A stretch of 21,225 bases of DNA, from positions 1 to 21,225 of the forward strand of contig JBIQHP010000034.1 in assembly GCA_044508495.1 (NCBI GenBank), in the 5' to 3' direction. A model generated the notes under the pieces. That model worked only from the letters and a program-made list of their open reading frames with translations. It did no database searches and was not told where the DNA came from. Origin of the DNA: Terrimesophilobacter sp044508495. GTDB taxonomy: Bacteria; Actinomycetota; Actinomycetes; Actinomycetales; Microbacteriaceae. How positions within the stretch are numbered: position 1 is the stretch's first letter; every line of letters begins with the position of its first letter. Positions 1 through 7,067 of the stretch are shown piece after piece. The position numbers were made by a program, and so were the translations under genes.

Positions 1-77
1 GCGAGCGAACCCGCGCCGCCGAGAAGAAGCGCAATTCCGGCTGCGCCGGCAATTGCTGCCTTGGTGAGCTTGTTCAT
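1..77 (-). CDS. Exported protein with alternate-type signal peptide, N-terminus only
   Basis: Only the first 25 codons are in the window; the gene runs off the left edge. They read MNKLTKAAIAGAAGIALLLG followed by GAGSL, a short basic N-region and an Ala/Leu-rich hydrophobic core. This resembles the alternate-type (SipW-like) signal peptides common in Microbacteriaceae exported proteins. The ATG at 77-75 is preceded by AGGAC about six bases upstream, a plausible ribosome binding site. The mature protein is not visible, so its function cannot be given. Export is well supported; the alternate-type assignment is an inference from the Lys-rich start and the LLLGGAGS ending. Confidence 0.6.
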   Translation of the reverse strand, partial: MNKLTKAAIAGAAGIALLLGGAGSL

Positions 78-202
78 GGTGTGTCCTGTTCGAGTCAGGA
101 CCCGCGCGTACAGCATCCAGCCGCGCTGGAGGCCCGCTTTCGGGTCGCGGGTTGTTCGGTGCTCACGGCCGGCCGGGTAGCCGTCCGCTTCGGTCAAGGA
201 AT

Positions 203-234
203 CGGGTCCGAGTGGTAGTGCTCCACTCGACCCG
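203..234. repeat. Imperfect inverted repeat upstream of glgE
   Basis: CGGGTC (203-208) pairs with GACCCG (229-234), and AGTGG (211-215) pairs with CCACT (223-227). Two unpaired bases on one side and one on the other separate the stems, and the loop has seven bases. This gives 11 paired positions. It could be an RNA hairpin in a leader, a terminator-like stem or an operator. No T-run follows on either strand, so a classical terminator is less likely. Confidence 0.55.
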
Positions 235-268
235 GGTGAATCCCCCGTCAGGAACTGTAACCTGTCGG

Positions 269-274
269 CATAAT
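269..274 (+). promoter_or_regulatory. Candidate -10 box CATAAT upstream of glgE
   Basis: CATAAT matches the sigma-70 -10 consensus at five of six positions. It overlaps the upstream ATG at 273, which argues against that ATG being the start codon. Transcription would begin near 281 and give a leader of about 110 bases before the GTG at 390. No good -35 hexamer is seen 16-18 bases upstream. Confidence 0.3.
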
Positions 275-377
275 GGCGGACAATGCCTGTACCCCACCCA
301 AAAGAGGTCACACCACGTCGGGGGGCAGCGGCGCGACAATTCCCCCGGATACCGGCCCGTTTCCGGGCCGGGTTCGC

Positions 378-383
378 TACGGT
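378..383 (+). promoter_or_regulatory. TACGGT -10 box, candidate leaderless promoter of glgE
   Basis: TACGGT fits the actinobacterial TANNNT -10 pattern and is followed by exactly six bases and then the GTG at 390. That spacing puts the transcription start at the start codon, as in leaderless actinobacterial messages. No -35 consensus is visible. The same arrangement occurs before the genes starting at 12493 and 14273. Confidence 0.4.
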
Positions 384-389
384 CGGAGT

Positions 390-2420
390 GTGAGCCCCGC
401 GCACCAGCCCGCTGTGGATCAGCCGATCACCGGGCGGATACCCCTCCGTCTCGAGTCACCGCGTCAACCCGACGGCCGGCGTCCGGCCAAGGCCTGGGCG
501 GGAGAGGTCGTCCCCTTCCGGGCGACGCTGTTCAAGGACGGTCACGACGCGCTCGGGGCGGAGCTCCTCCTGACTGGCCCGTCCGGCGCCCTGTTGACCC
601 ACCGGATGCGGCCGGCCGGCGAAGGAACCGACCTCTGGGAGGCCGTGGCCCGGCTCGACGAGCTCGGCGACTGGAGCTTCCGCGTCCGCGCCTGGACGGA
701 CGACTGGGCGACCTGGCTCCACGCCGCCGAGGTCAAGGTCCCCGCGGGGATCGATGCCCAGCTCATGCTCGCCACGGGCGCCGTGCTCCTCCATCGGGCG
801 GCGAACGAGAGACCGGACAGCACGGTCGTCGCCGCGGCGTTCCAGATCCTCGCCGACACCGCGATCACTCCGGCCGACCGGTTCGCCGCGGCCGCCGACG
901 CGAAGCTCGCCGCCGAGCTCGACGCGCATCCGCTGACCTCGACCGAGACGACGAGCGAGGCCCTGACCGTCCGGGTCGAGCGCGCCCGCGCGGGCGTCGG
1001 GAGCTGGTACGAGTTCTTCCCCCGGTCCGAGGGGGCGAAGCGAAGTCGCGACGGCAGCTGGAGGAGCGGAACCTTCGCGACCGCCTCGCGCCGGCTCCCC
1101 GCGATCGCCGCCATGGGCTTCGACGTCGTCTACCTGCCGCCCATCCACCCCATCGGGACGAGCTTTCGCAAGGGGCCGAACAACGCGCTCACGGCGGGGC
1201 CGAACGACCCGGGCTCACCCTGGGCGATCGGCTCGGCGGACGGCGGGCACGACGCCATCCATCCGGACCTGGGAGCCGAGGCGGACTTCACGGCCTTCCT
1301 CGCGGCAGCGAAGGCGAACGGCCTCGAGGTCGCCCTCGACCTCGCGCTGCAGTGCTCCCCCGACCACCCCTGGGTGACCGAGCATCCGGAGTGGTTCACG
1401 ACGCGCGTCGACGGCAGCATCGCCTACGCCGAGAACCCGCCCAAGAAGTACCAGGACATCTACCCGCTCGACTTCGACAACGACGAGGAGGGCCTGCGCG
1501 AGGAGGTCCTGCGCGTCGTGGAGCACTGGATCGACCTCGGCATCCGCATCTTCCGCGTCGACAACCCGCACACCAAGCCACTGCGCTTCTGGGAGTGGCT
1601 GCTGCGCGAGGTCAGGAGCGAGCATCCGGAGGTCGTCTTCCTCGCCGAGGCGTTCACCCGCCCCGCCCCCCTGCGCGCGCTCGCCGAGATCGGCTTCCAG
1701 CAGTCGTACACCTACTTCACCTGGCGCAACACGAAGAACGAGCTCGCGGACTACCTCCTCGAGCTCTCGCATGGATCGAGCGACTACCTGAGGCCCAACC
1801 TCTTCGTCAACACCCCGGACATCCTCACCGAGTACCTGCAGTTCGGCGGGGTTCCCGCCTACAAGATCCGCGCGGCGATCGCCGCGACCGCGAGCCCGAG
1901 CTGGGGGGTCTACTCGGGCTACGAGCTCATCGAGAACGTGGCGCGACCGGGCTCCGAGGAGAACCTCGACAACGAGAAGTACCAGTACCGGCCGCGGGAC
2001 TGGGCGAAGGCCGAGAAGAGCGGCACCTCGATCGCGCCGTACCTCCGCGAGCTCAACCGCATCCGCTCCGAGCACCCCGCGCTCCGGCAGCTCAGGAACC
2101 TCGAGGTGCACTGGAGCGACGACGACTCCATCCTCGTCTACAGCAAGCACCTCGACGGTGCGTTCACGGACACCGGCACGAGCGACACCGTCATCGTCGT
2201 CGTCAACGTCGACCCCCACTCGGTGCGGGAGGCGACCGTGCATCTCGACCTCGCGCGACTCGGCCCGGAGCTGGCCGGGGCCGGGCCGGATGCGCGCTTC
2301 GAGGTGACCGACCTTCTCACGAGGCAGCGCTTCGAGTGGGGCCGCGACAACTACGTGCGGCTCGACGCGTTCACCGAGCCCGTGCACATCCTGCGGGTGG
2401 AACGGCCGAAGGCCCGCTGA
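390..2420 (+). CDS. glgE: Alpha-1,4-glucan:maltose-1-phosphate maltosyltransferase GlgE
   Basis: GlgE is a GH13 cytosolic enzyme that transfers maltosyl units from alpha-maltose-1-phosphate to the non-reducing end of alpha-glucan, releasing phosphate. It acts with the branching enzyme. From the GTG at 390 the protein has 676 residues, near the roughly 660-700 of known GlgE proteins. An N-terminal beta domain is followed by the catalytic barrel. FDVVYLPPIHPIG, AENPPKKYQDIYPLDFDND and the nucleophile motif FRVDNPHTKP are all present. The nucleophile Asp is residue 391 and the acid/base Glu, in FLAEAF, is residue 420, matching the spacing in Streptomyces GlgE. The GTG is preferred over the ATG at 273 because of the TACGGT box and because homologous sequence begins near TGRIPLRLESP. 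The TGA overlaps the glgB ATG by one base. Partner genes treS and pep2 are not in the window. Confidence 0.95.
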   Translation: MSPAHQPAVDQPITGRIPLRLESPRQPDGRRPAKAWAGEVVPFRATLFKDGHDALGAELLLTGPSGALLTHRMRPAGEGTDLWEAVARLDELGDWSFRVRAWTDDWATWLHAAEVKVPAGIDAQLMLATGAVLLHRAANERPDSTVVAAAFQILADTAITPADRFAAAADAKLAAELDAHPLTSTETTSEALTVRVERARAGVGSWYEFFPRSEGAKRSRDGSWRSGTFATASRRLPAIAAMGFDVVYLPPIHPIGTSFRKGPNNALTAGPNDPGSPWAIGSADGGHDAIHPDLGAEADFTAFLAAAKANGLEVALDLALQCSPDHPWVTEHPEWFTTRVDGSIAYAENPPKKYQDIYPLDFDNDEEGLREEVLRVVEHWIDLGIRIFRVDNPHTKPLRFWEWLLREVRSEHPEVVFLAEAFTRPAPLRALAEIGFQQSYTYFTWRNTKNELADYLLELSHGSSDYLRPNLFVNTPDILTEYLQFGGVPAYKIRAAIAATASPSWGVYSGYELIENVARPGSEENLDNEKYQYRPRDWAKAEKSGTSIAPYLRELNRIRSEHPALRQLRNLEVHWSDDDSILVYSKHLDGAFTDTGTSDTVIVVVNVDPHSVREATVHLDLARLGPELAGAGPDARFEVTDLLTRQRFEWGRDNYVRLDAFTEPVHILRVERPKAR

Positions 2421-4603
2421 TGGCCTCTGCCGCCGCCCTGCCGATCCCGTCTCCGGACGAGCTCACGGCCATCGCTGCCGGACGCCACGCGCAGCCGCAT
2501 TCCGTGCTCGGACAGCACGCGCTCGAAGGGGGCGGCTGGGTGGTACGGGCCCTTCGCCCGCTCGCGAAGACCGTCACCGCCATCCGCTCCAGCGGAACGC
2601 GCATCCCGCTGAAGCATGTCGGCGAGGGCGTCTGGCAGGGCAGGGCCAGGGGTGCCGGGCAAGCCTACACCCTCGAGACGACCTACGAGTCCGGCCCCGA
2701 CTGGACCGCCGACGACCCCTACCGCTTCGTGCCCTCGGTCGGCGAGGTCGACCTCTACCTCTTCGGCGAGGGCCGGCACGAGCAGCTGTGGCACGTGCTC
2801 GGCGCGCACCATCGCCCGCATGAGGGCATCCCGGGGACCTCGTTCTCGGTCTGGGCTCCCCACGCGGGTGCCGCGAGGGTGGTCGGCGACTTCAACGGCT
2901 GGGACGGCGCCGGGCACGCCATGCGCCGCCTCGACGGCAACGGCGTCTGGGAGCTCTTCATTCCCGGAGTCGGCCCCGGCACCGCCTACAAGTTCGAGCT
3001 GCTCACGTCCGCCGGTGTCTGGGCGCTCCGCGCCGATCCGATGGCCCGGTACACGGAGGTGCCCCCGGCGACCGCCTCGAAGGTCGGCGAATCCCGCTAC
3101 GAGTGGGCGGATGCCGGATGGCTCGACGCGCGTGCGAGCCGGAACCCGCTCGAGGAGCCGATGAGCGTGTACGAGGTGCACCTCGGCTCGTGGCGGCCGG
3201 GGCTCGGCTACCGCGAGCTCGCGACCGAGCTCGTCGACTACGTCGTGGATCTCGGCTACACGCACGTCGAGTTCCTCCCGCTCGCCGAGCATCCCTACGG
3301 CGGCTCCTGGGGCTACCAGGTGACCGGGTACTTCGCCCCAACGAGCCGCTTCGGGCATCCGGACGACTTCCGCCACCTCGTCGACAGCCTGCACGCGGCG
3401 GGCATCGGTGTCGTCATGGACTGGGTGCCCGCCCATTTCCCCCGGGACGAGTGGGCGCTCGCCCGCTTCGACGGCGAGCCGCTCTACGAGCACGGCGACC
3501 CGAGTCGCGGCGAGCAGCCGGACTGGGGGACGCTCGTGTTCGACTTCGGGCGGTCGCAGGTGCGCAACTTCCTCGTCGCGAACGCCCTGTACTGGCTCGA
3601 GGAGTTCCACATCGACGGTCTGCGCGTCGACGCCGTCGCCTCGATGCTCTACCTCGACTACTCGCGCAAGGACGGCGAGTGGACGCCCAATCGACTCGGC
3701 GGCCGGGAGAACCTCGAGGCCATCGACCTTCTCAAGGAGGTCAATGCGACCGCCTACAAGCGCAACCCCGGCATCGTCATGATCGCCGAGGAGTCGACGG
3801 CGTTCCCCGGCGTCACCGCGCCGACCGACGCCGGAGGACTCGGTTTCGGGCTCAAGTGGAACATGGGCTGGATGCACGACAGCCTCCAGTACGTCGCCGT
3901 CGATCCCCTGTACCGCTCGCACCACCATGGCGAGCTGACCTTCAGCATGGTCTACGCCTACAGCGAGAACTTCCTGCTGCCGATCAGCCACGACGAGGTC
4001 GTGCACGGCAAGGGCTCGCTCCTGCACAAGATGCCGGGCGACCAGTGGCAGAAGCTCGCGAACGTGCGGGCGTACCTCGCCTGGCAGTGGGCGCATCCGG
4101 GCAAGCAGCTGCTCTTCATGGGCCAGGAGTTCGGCCAGCCCTCGGAGTGGAGCGAGGAGCGCGGGCTGGACTGGTGGATCCTCGACCAGCCGGTGCACCG
4201 CGCGCTGCAGGCCCTCGTCGCCCAGCTCAACCGGGTCTACCGCGCCGAGCCCGCGCTCTGGCAGCGGGATCACGACCCGGGGGGCTTCGAGTGGCTCGTC
4301 GGCGACGACGCCGCGAACAACACGATCGCCTTCCTTCGGTGGTCGACCGCGGGAGACCCGGTCGCCGTGATCGTGAACTTCTCCGGCAACCCGGTGGGGC
4401 CGTACCGGATCGGCCTTCCTTCCGCCGGCGAGTGGGTCGAGCTCCTCAACACGGATGCCGTGGAGTTCGGCGGCTCCGGAGTCGGGAACCTCGGGATCAT
4501 CCTCGCGACGCCGGAGGCCCACGGCGGCCGACCCGCCTCCGCCGAGCTCACCCTCCCGCCTCTCGCCTCGCTCTGGCTCGCGCCCAGGACGCATCGGGCC
4601 TGA
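2420..4603 (+). CDS. glgB: 1,4-alpha-glucan branching enzyme GlgB
   Basis: GlgB cuts alpha-1,4 chains and rejoins them through alpha-1,6 bonds, creating the branches and new ends that GlgE extends. The 727 residues match the E. coli enzyme (728). In order there are an N-terminal N1 domain (about 20-110), a CBM48 module with VVGDFNGWDG near residue 157, the GH13 barrel and a C-terminal beta domain. Asp404 in GLRVDAVASM, Glu457 in IAEESTAFPG and Asp525 in SHDEVVHGKG correspond to the E. coli catalytic triad 405/458/526. The ATG overlaps the glgE stop in the sequence TGATG, so translation is probably coupled and the two form one operon. The stop lies 29 bases from the convergent HNH gene. Confidence 0.96.
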   Translation: MASAAALPIPSPDELTAIAAGRHAQPHSVLGQHALEGGGWVVRALRPLAKTVTAIRSSGTRIPLKHVGEGVWQGRARGAGQAYTLETTYESGPDWTADDPYRFVPSVGEVDLYLFGEGRHEQLWHVLGAHHRPHEGIPGTSFSVWAPHAGAARVVGDFNGWDGAGHAMRRLDGNGVWELFIPGVGPGTAYKFELLTSAGVWALRADPMARYTEVPPATASKVGESRYEWADAGWLDARASRNPLEEPMSVYEVHLGSWRPGLGYRELATELVDYVVDLGYTHVEFLPLAEHPYGGSWGYQVTGYFAPTSRFGHPDDFRHLVDSLHAAGIGVVMDWVPAHFPRDEWALARFDGEPLYEHGDPSRGEQPDWGTLVFDFGRSQVRNFLVANALYWLEEFHIDGLRVDAVASMLYLDYSRKDGEWTPNRLGGRENLEAIDLLKEVNATAYKRNPGIVMIAEESTAFPGVTAPTDAGGLGFGLKWNMGWMHDSLQYVAVDPLYRSHHHGELTFSMVYAYSENFLLPISHDEVVHGKGSLLHKMPGDQWQKLANVRAYLAWQWAHPGKQLLFMGQEFGQPSEWSEERGLDWWILDQPVHRALQALVAQLNRVYRAEPALWQRDHDPGGFEWLVGDDAANNTIAFLRWSTAGDPVAVIVNFSGNPVGPYRIGLPSAGEWVELLNTDAVEFGGSGVGNLGIILATPEAHGGRPASAELTLPPLASLWLAPRTHRA

Positions 4604-4632
4604 CCCGTCCGAACCGACGAGCACCATCCGGC

Positions 4633-6021
4633 TCAGAACGGCGGGGGTTCGCCCTCGTCGGGATCGTTCGGTGCTTCGACGAATCGTGGCCCGGGCGGGC
4701 CGGCATCGCGTGTCCCGTCGCTTCGGATGACGTGTCCCAGCGGGCTCGTCCACTCCAGGATGCCCGGGCTCACTTGTTTGACCTTCCAGGCACTGTGGTG
4801 TTTGAGAGTGTGATGCCCGCGGCACATCACCGCCAGATTCTCCGGCACCGTCCTCCCGCCTTGCTCCCAGGGGACCGTATGGTCGAGGTCCCCATAGCGG
4901 GCGTCCCGGTTGCAGACCGGGAACTGGCAATGCCTGTCCCGATGCTCCAGGTACCGGCGCAGACCCGCCGTCGGCCGGTAGGTGTCCGCGGTGATCGCCA
5001 TTCCGGTGACCGGATGCGTGAGCACCCGCACGAGCTCGGGTACCAGGGAGGCGAGCCGGCAGGCCGTGTCCAGGTCGATCGGACCACGACCCAGCAGAGT
5101 CGCCGGCTCGTCACCGTGCCCCAGCAGGGTCAGCGCCGGGATCACGATGGCCACCTCGGCCCGGATCCCTTCCGCCGCGGTATGCGGTGCGCCCTCACCA
5201 CGGGCCGGCTCCCCGGTCAGCAGCAGATCAGTCATCAGATCCGCGCGCAGCTGATCCCGCGTGCGTGAATCCCCGGTCGCGGCAATCGCCTTGGCCTGGC
5301 GGGTCAGCCGGTCGAAGACCGCCGCCGCATACACCGTCGGCAGCAGCTGGACCAGCTCCGACATCCCCTCAGCCAGGTCCCGGATGCTCACCGACCGCCC
5401 CTCGCGGGCCCTCGCGTGACGCTCCTCGAGCGAGCCCGCCCGCAACCTCGCCGCCGCGACCTTCGCCGTACTCGCGAGCTTCCCGGGGGTCGTGGCCTCC
5501 GCTCGGACCACGGTGATGTGCTCATACTCGCGAAGAGCATCCGCCTCGATGCCGTCCGCGTGCTCCAGGATCACCCTGGCATGACTCAATGAGATCTGCC
5601 CGGTCTCCAACGCCGCAAGCGTGGCCGGTAGCGATGACACGAGCGCTGAGGCCCTCCCCATCGCCGTCTGCACGGTCCGATCGGCCTGCCGGGTCGCCAC
5701 CGCGACCTCCGCCACCATCGACCGCCAGGCGAGCTCCTTCGCGGTGCCGGTCGCGCCCTCCCCCGCCGACTCCAGGGCGATCGCCTCCAGCCGGGCCAGA
5801 CAACGCTGCTCCTGCGCCTGCATCGACGCCATCACCGCACGCGCCTCCAGCAGCGCATCCAGACAGTCCTGAGCCTCCGAATACGGGCCTTCGAAGCGGT
5901 CCTGGTCGGCGATCCACCCCTCCACCAGAGCGTCGAACTCGGCCTCGAGATCAGGCTCGACATCCTGCAGAAGCACACCTTCGACCGCGAGCGACGCCTC
6001 GATGTCCCGGATGCTCTCCAT
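4633..6021 (-). CDS. DUF222 (13E12-type) protein with C-terminal HNH endonuclease domain
   Basis: The protein has about 462 residues. A long, mostly helical Ala/Leu/Arg-rich N-terminal part (about 1-310) fits DUF222 of the REP13E12 family, which is often present in many copies in actinobacterial genomes. The HNH motif spans residues 365-404: CQFPVC, then DLDHTVPWEQGG, ENLAVMC and RGHH. The metal-binding and catalytic His residues are all present, so it looks intact. The biological role of the family is unresolved; a mobile or nuclease role is inference. The start is uncertain: the ATG at 6021 is chosen, but the frame stays open to a TTG at 6063 and neither has a clear ribosome binding site. 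It lies convergent to glgB and upstream of nothing on its own strand until glgB, so it may be a lineage-specific insertion. Confidence 0.85.
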   Translation of the reverse strand: MESIRDIEASLAVEGVLLQDVEPDLEAEFDALVEGWIADQDRFEGPYSEAQDCLDALLEARAVMASMQAQEQRCLARLEAIALESAGEGATGTAKELAWRSMVAEVAVATRQADRTVQTAMGRASALVSSLPATLAALETGQISLSHARVILEHADGIEADALREYEHITVVRAEATTPGKLASTAKVAAARLRAGSLEERHARAREGRSVSIRDLAEGMSELVQLLPTVYAAAVFDRLTRQAKAIAATGDSRTRDQLRADLMTDLLLTGEPARGEGAPHTAAEGIRAEVAIVIPALTLLGHGDEPATLLGRGPIDLDTACRLASLVPELVRVLTHPVTGMAITADTYRPTAGLRRYLEHRDRHCQFPVCNRDARYGDLDHTVPWEQGGRTVPENLAVMCRGHHTLKHHSAWKVKQVSPGILEWTSPLGHVIRSDGTRDAGPPGPRFVEAPNDPDEGEPPPF

Positions 6022-6047
6022 ACTCGAAGCCAACACCCCGCCACCGA

Positions 6048-6073
6048 CAATCCACGCCGGCAATCCACGCCGA
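6048..6073. repeat. 13-bp tandem direct repeat at the HNH gene 5' end
   Basis: CAATCCACGCCGG (6048-6060) is followed directly by CAATCCACGCCGA, identical at 12 of 13 positions. It covers the possible TTG start of the HNH gene. It may be replication slippage or a scar of gene insertion; neither can be shown here. Confidence 0.6.
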
Positions 6074-6114
6074 GACCGGGCGGTCGCCCACAGGCGACTG
6101 AGCTGCCCCGGGCG

Positions 6115-6130
6115 AGCGGGAAAGCCCGCT
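6115..6130 (-). terminator. Hairpin after the thioredoxin-fold/TPR gene
   Basis: Read on the minus strand, AGCGGG-CTTT-CCCGCT forms a perfect six-base-pair stem with a four-base loop, starting four bases after the TGA of the gene ending at 6135. No T-run follows, which is common for actinobacterial terminators. It would separate that operon from the HNH gene. Confidence 0.45.
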
Positions 6131-6134
6131 TCTC

Positions 6135-7067
6135 TCAGTAGAGCAGCGAGGTCAGCCGGCGACGGGCCGCCACGACGCGCGGGTCGTCGACGCCGGCGAT
6201 CTCGAAGTAGGAGAGCAGGCGCGCGCGCACGGCGTCCCTGCCGTCCTGGTCGAGACCGGGGAACAGGTCGAGGAGCCGGCCGAAGGCATCGTCGAGATGC
6301 CCTCCCGAGAGGTCGAGGTCGGCGACGGCGAGCTGCGCCTCGAGGTCGTCGGGCACGGCCGCAGCCGCGGAACGGATCTCGGCGGCGTCCTTCCCGGCGA
6401 GCCGCTCGAGCAGGGAGACTTGCGCGAGTCCCGCGACGGCGGCATGGTCCCGGGGGTCCTGGGCGATCGCCGTGCGGTACTCCTTGATCGCGGCGGCGAA
6501 GTCCCCCCGCTCGATCGCGTCGAAGGCCTCCTGGTGATGCGGGGGCAGCGGAGCCTCGACCGGCTCCGCCCCGCCATCGGGCGCAGCGGCATCCGGATCG
6601 GCGTCGGCCGCCTTCGCGACCCCCGCGACGCCGTTCTGCGCGGCGGCGGCGAGAACCTGATCGAAGACGGCACCGGCCTCGGCCTCCGGGAGCTCGCCCT
6701 CGTAGAGCGCGAGCGGCCGACCTCCGATGACGGCGGCGACGGTCGGCGCCGCGACCACCTGGAACGCCTGCACGAGCTGCGGGTTCGCGGTCGCGTCCAC
6801 CCGGGCGAGCACGAGCCGGCCCGCGTAACCGCGGATGACGCGCTCGAGGATGGCCGAGGCGTTCCCCGCATGGAGCTCGACGATGATCGGGACGGTGCGG
6901 GAGAGCTCGAGGAGCTGGCCGAAACCGGCGTCGTCGGTGTCGATCGCGAGGGAGGGGACGTCGACGCCGCCGGACGGCGAGATCGAGGCGGCCGGTCCCG
7001 GCGCCTTCCTCACGAGCGGCGAGAGATCGATCGCCCCCCTCAGGCTGGCGGGCGGGATGTCGCTCAC
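6135..7067 (-). CDS. Thioredoxin-fold/TPR co-chaperone-like protein (YbbN/CnoX-like), cysteine-free
   Basis: The 310-residue protein has a thioredoxin-like domain at about residues 40-145 and a helical TPR-like region from about 175 to 300. The fold is recognisable from VPIIVELHAG, ILERVIRGYAGRLVLARVDATANPQL and the cis-proline loop VAAPTV. The segment where thioredoxin has WCGPC reads HAGNAS, and there is no cysteine in the whole protein, so it cannot do thiol-disulfide exchange. YbbN/CnoX proteins share this domain pair and act as holdases feeding clients to chaperones; that role here is inferred from family. The GTG at 7067 has GGGAG five bases upstream and overlaps the previous stop as GTGA, indicating translational coupling. 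In M. tuberculosis a thioredoxin-like gene (Rv1324) also lies near glgB and glgE, which supports orthology. Confidence 0.8.
   Translation of the reverse strand: MSDIPPASLRGAIDLSPLVRKAPGPAASISPSGGVDVPSLAIDTDDAGFGQLLELSRTVPIIVELHAGNASAILERVIRGYAGRLVLARVDATANPQLVQAFQVVAAPTVAAVIGGRPLALYEGELPEAEAGAVFDQVLAAAAQNGVAGVAKAADADPDAAAPDGGAEPVEAPLPPHHQEAFDAIERGDFAAAIKEYRTAIAQDPRDHAAVAGLAQVSLLERLAGKDAAEIRSAAAAVPDDLEAQLAVADLDLSGGHLDDAFGRLLDLFPGLDQDGRDAVRARLLSYFEIAGVDDPRVVAARRRLTSLLY

Larger units (their letters stand above)
78..389. promoter_or_regulatory. Divergent regulatory region upstream of glgE
   Basis: No convincing gene lies in these 312 bases between the leftward exported-protein gene and glgE. An open frame continues upstream of glgE to an ATG at 273, but that ATG has no ribosome binding site and sits inside a CATAAT box. 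The stretch holds a long inverted repeat (203-234), a -10-like CATAAT (269-274) and a TACGGT box (378-383) six bases before the glgE GTG. The bases after the inverted repeat (GGGTGAATC, then CCGTCAG and TAACC) resemble conserved blocks of the ydaO/yuaA c-di-AMP riboswitch, but the full fold is not evident. Confidence 0.45.

Noticed and set aside
273..389. Upstream ATG of glgE giving a 715-residue protein
   Set aside because: No ribosome binding site, the ATG is inside a CATAAT box, and the extra 39 residues do not look like GlgE. The GTG at 390 fits better.
4604..4632. Terminator between convergent glgB and HNH genes
   Set aside because: Only a four-base-pair stem can be drawn in the 29 bases, too little to call.
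2351..4930. Open frame of 859 codons on the minus strand
   Set aside because: It lies opposite glgB and the end of the HNH gene, has no recognisable domain and has shadow-like composition.
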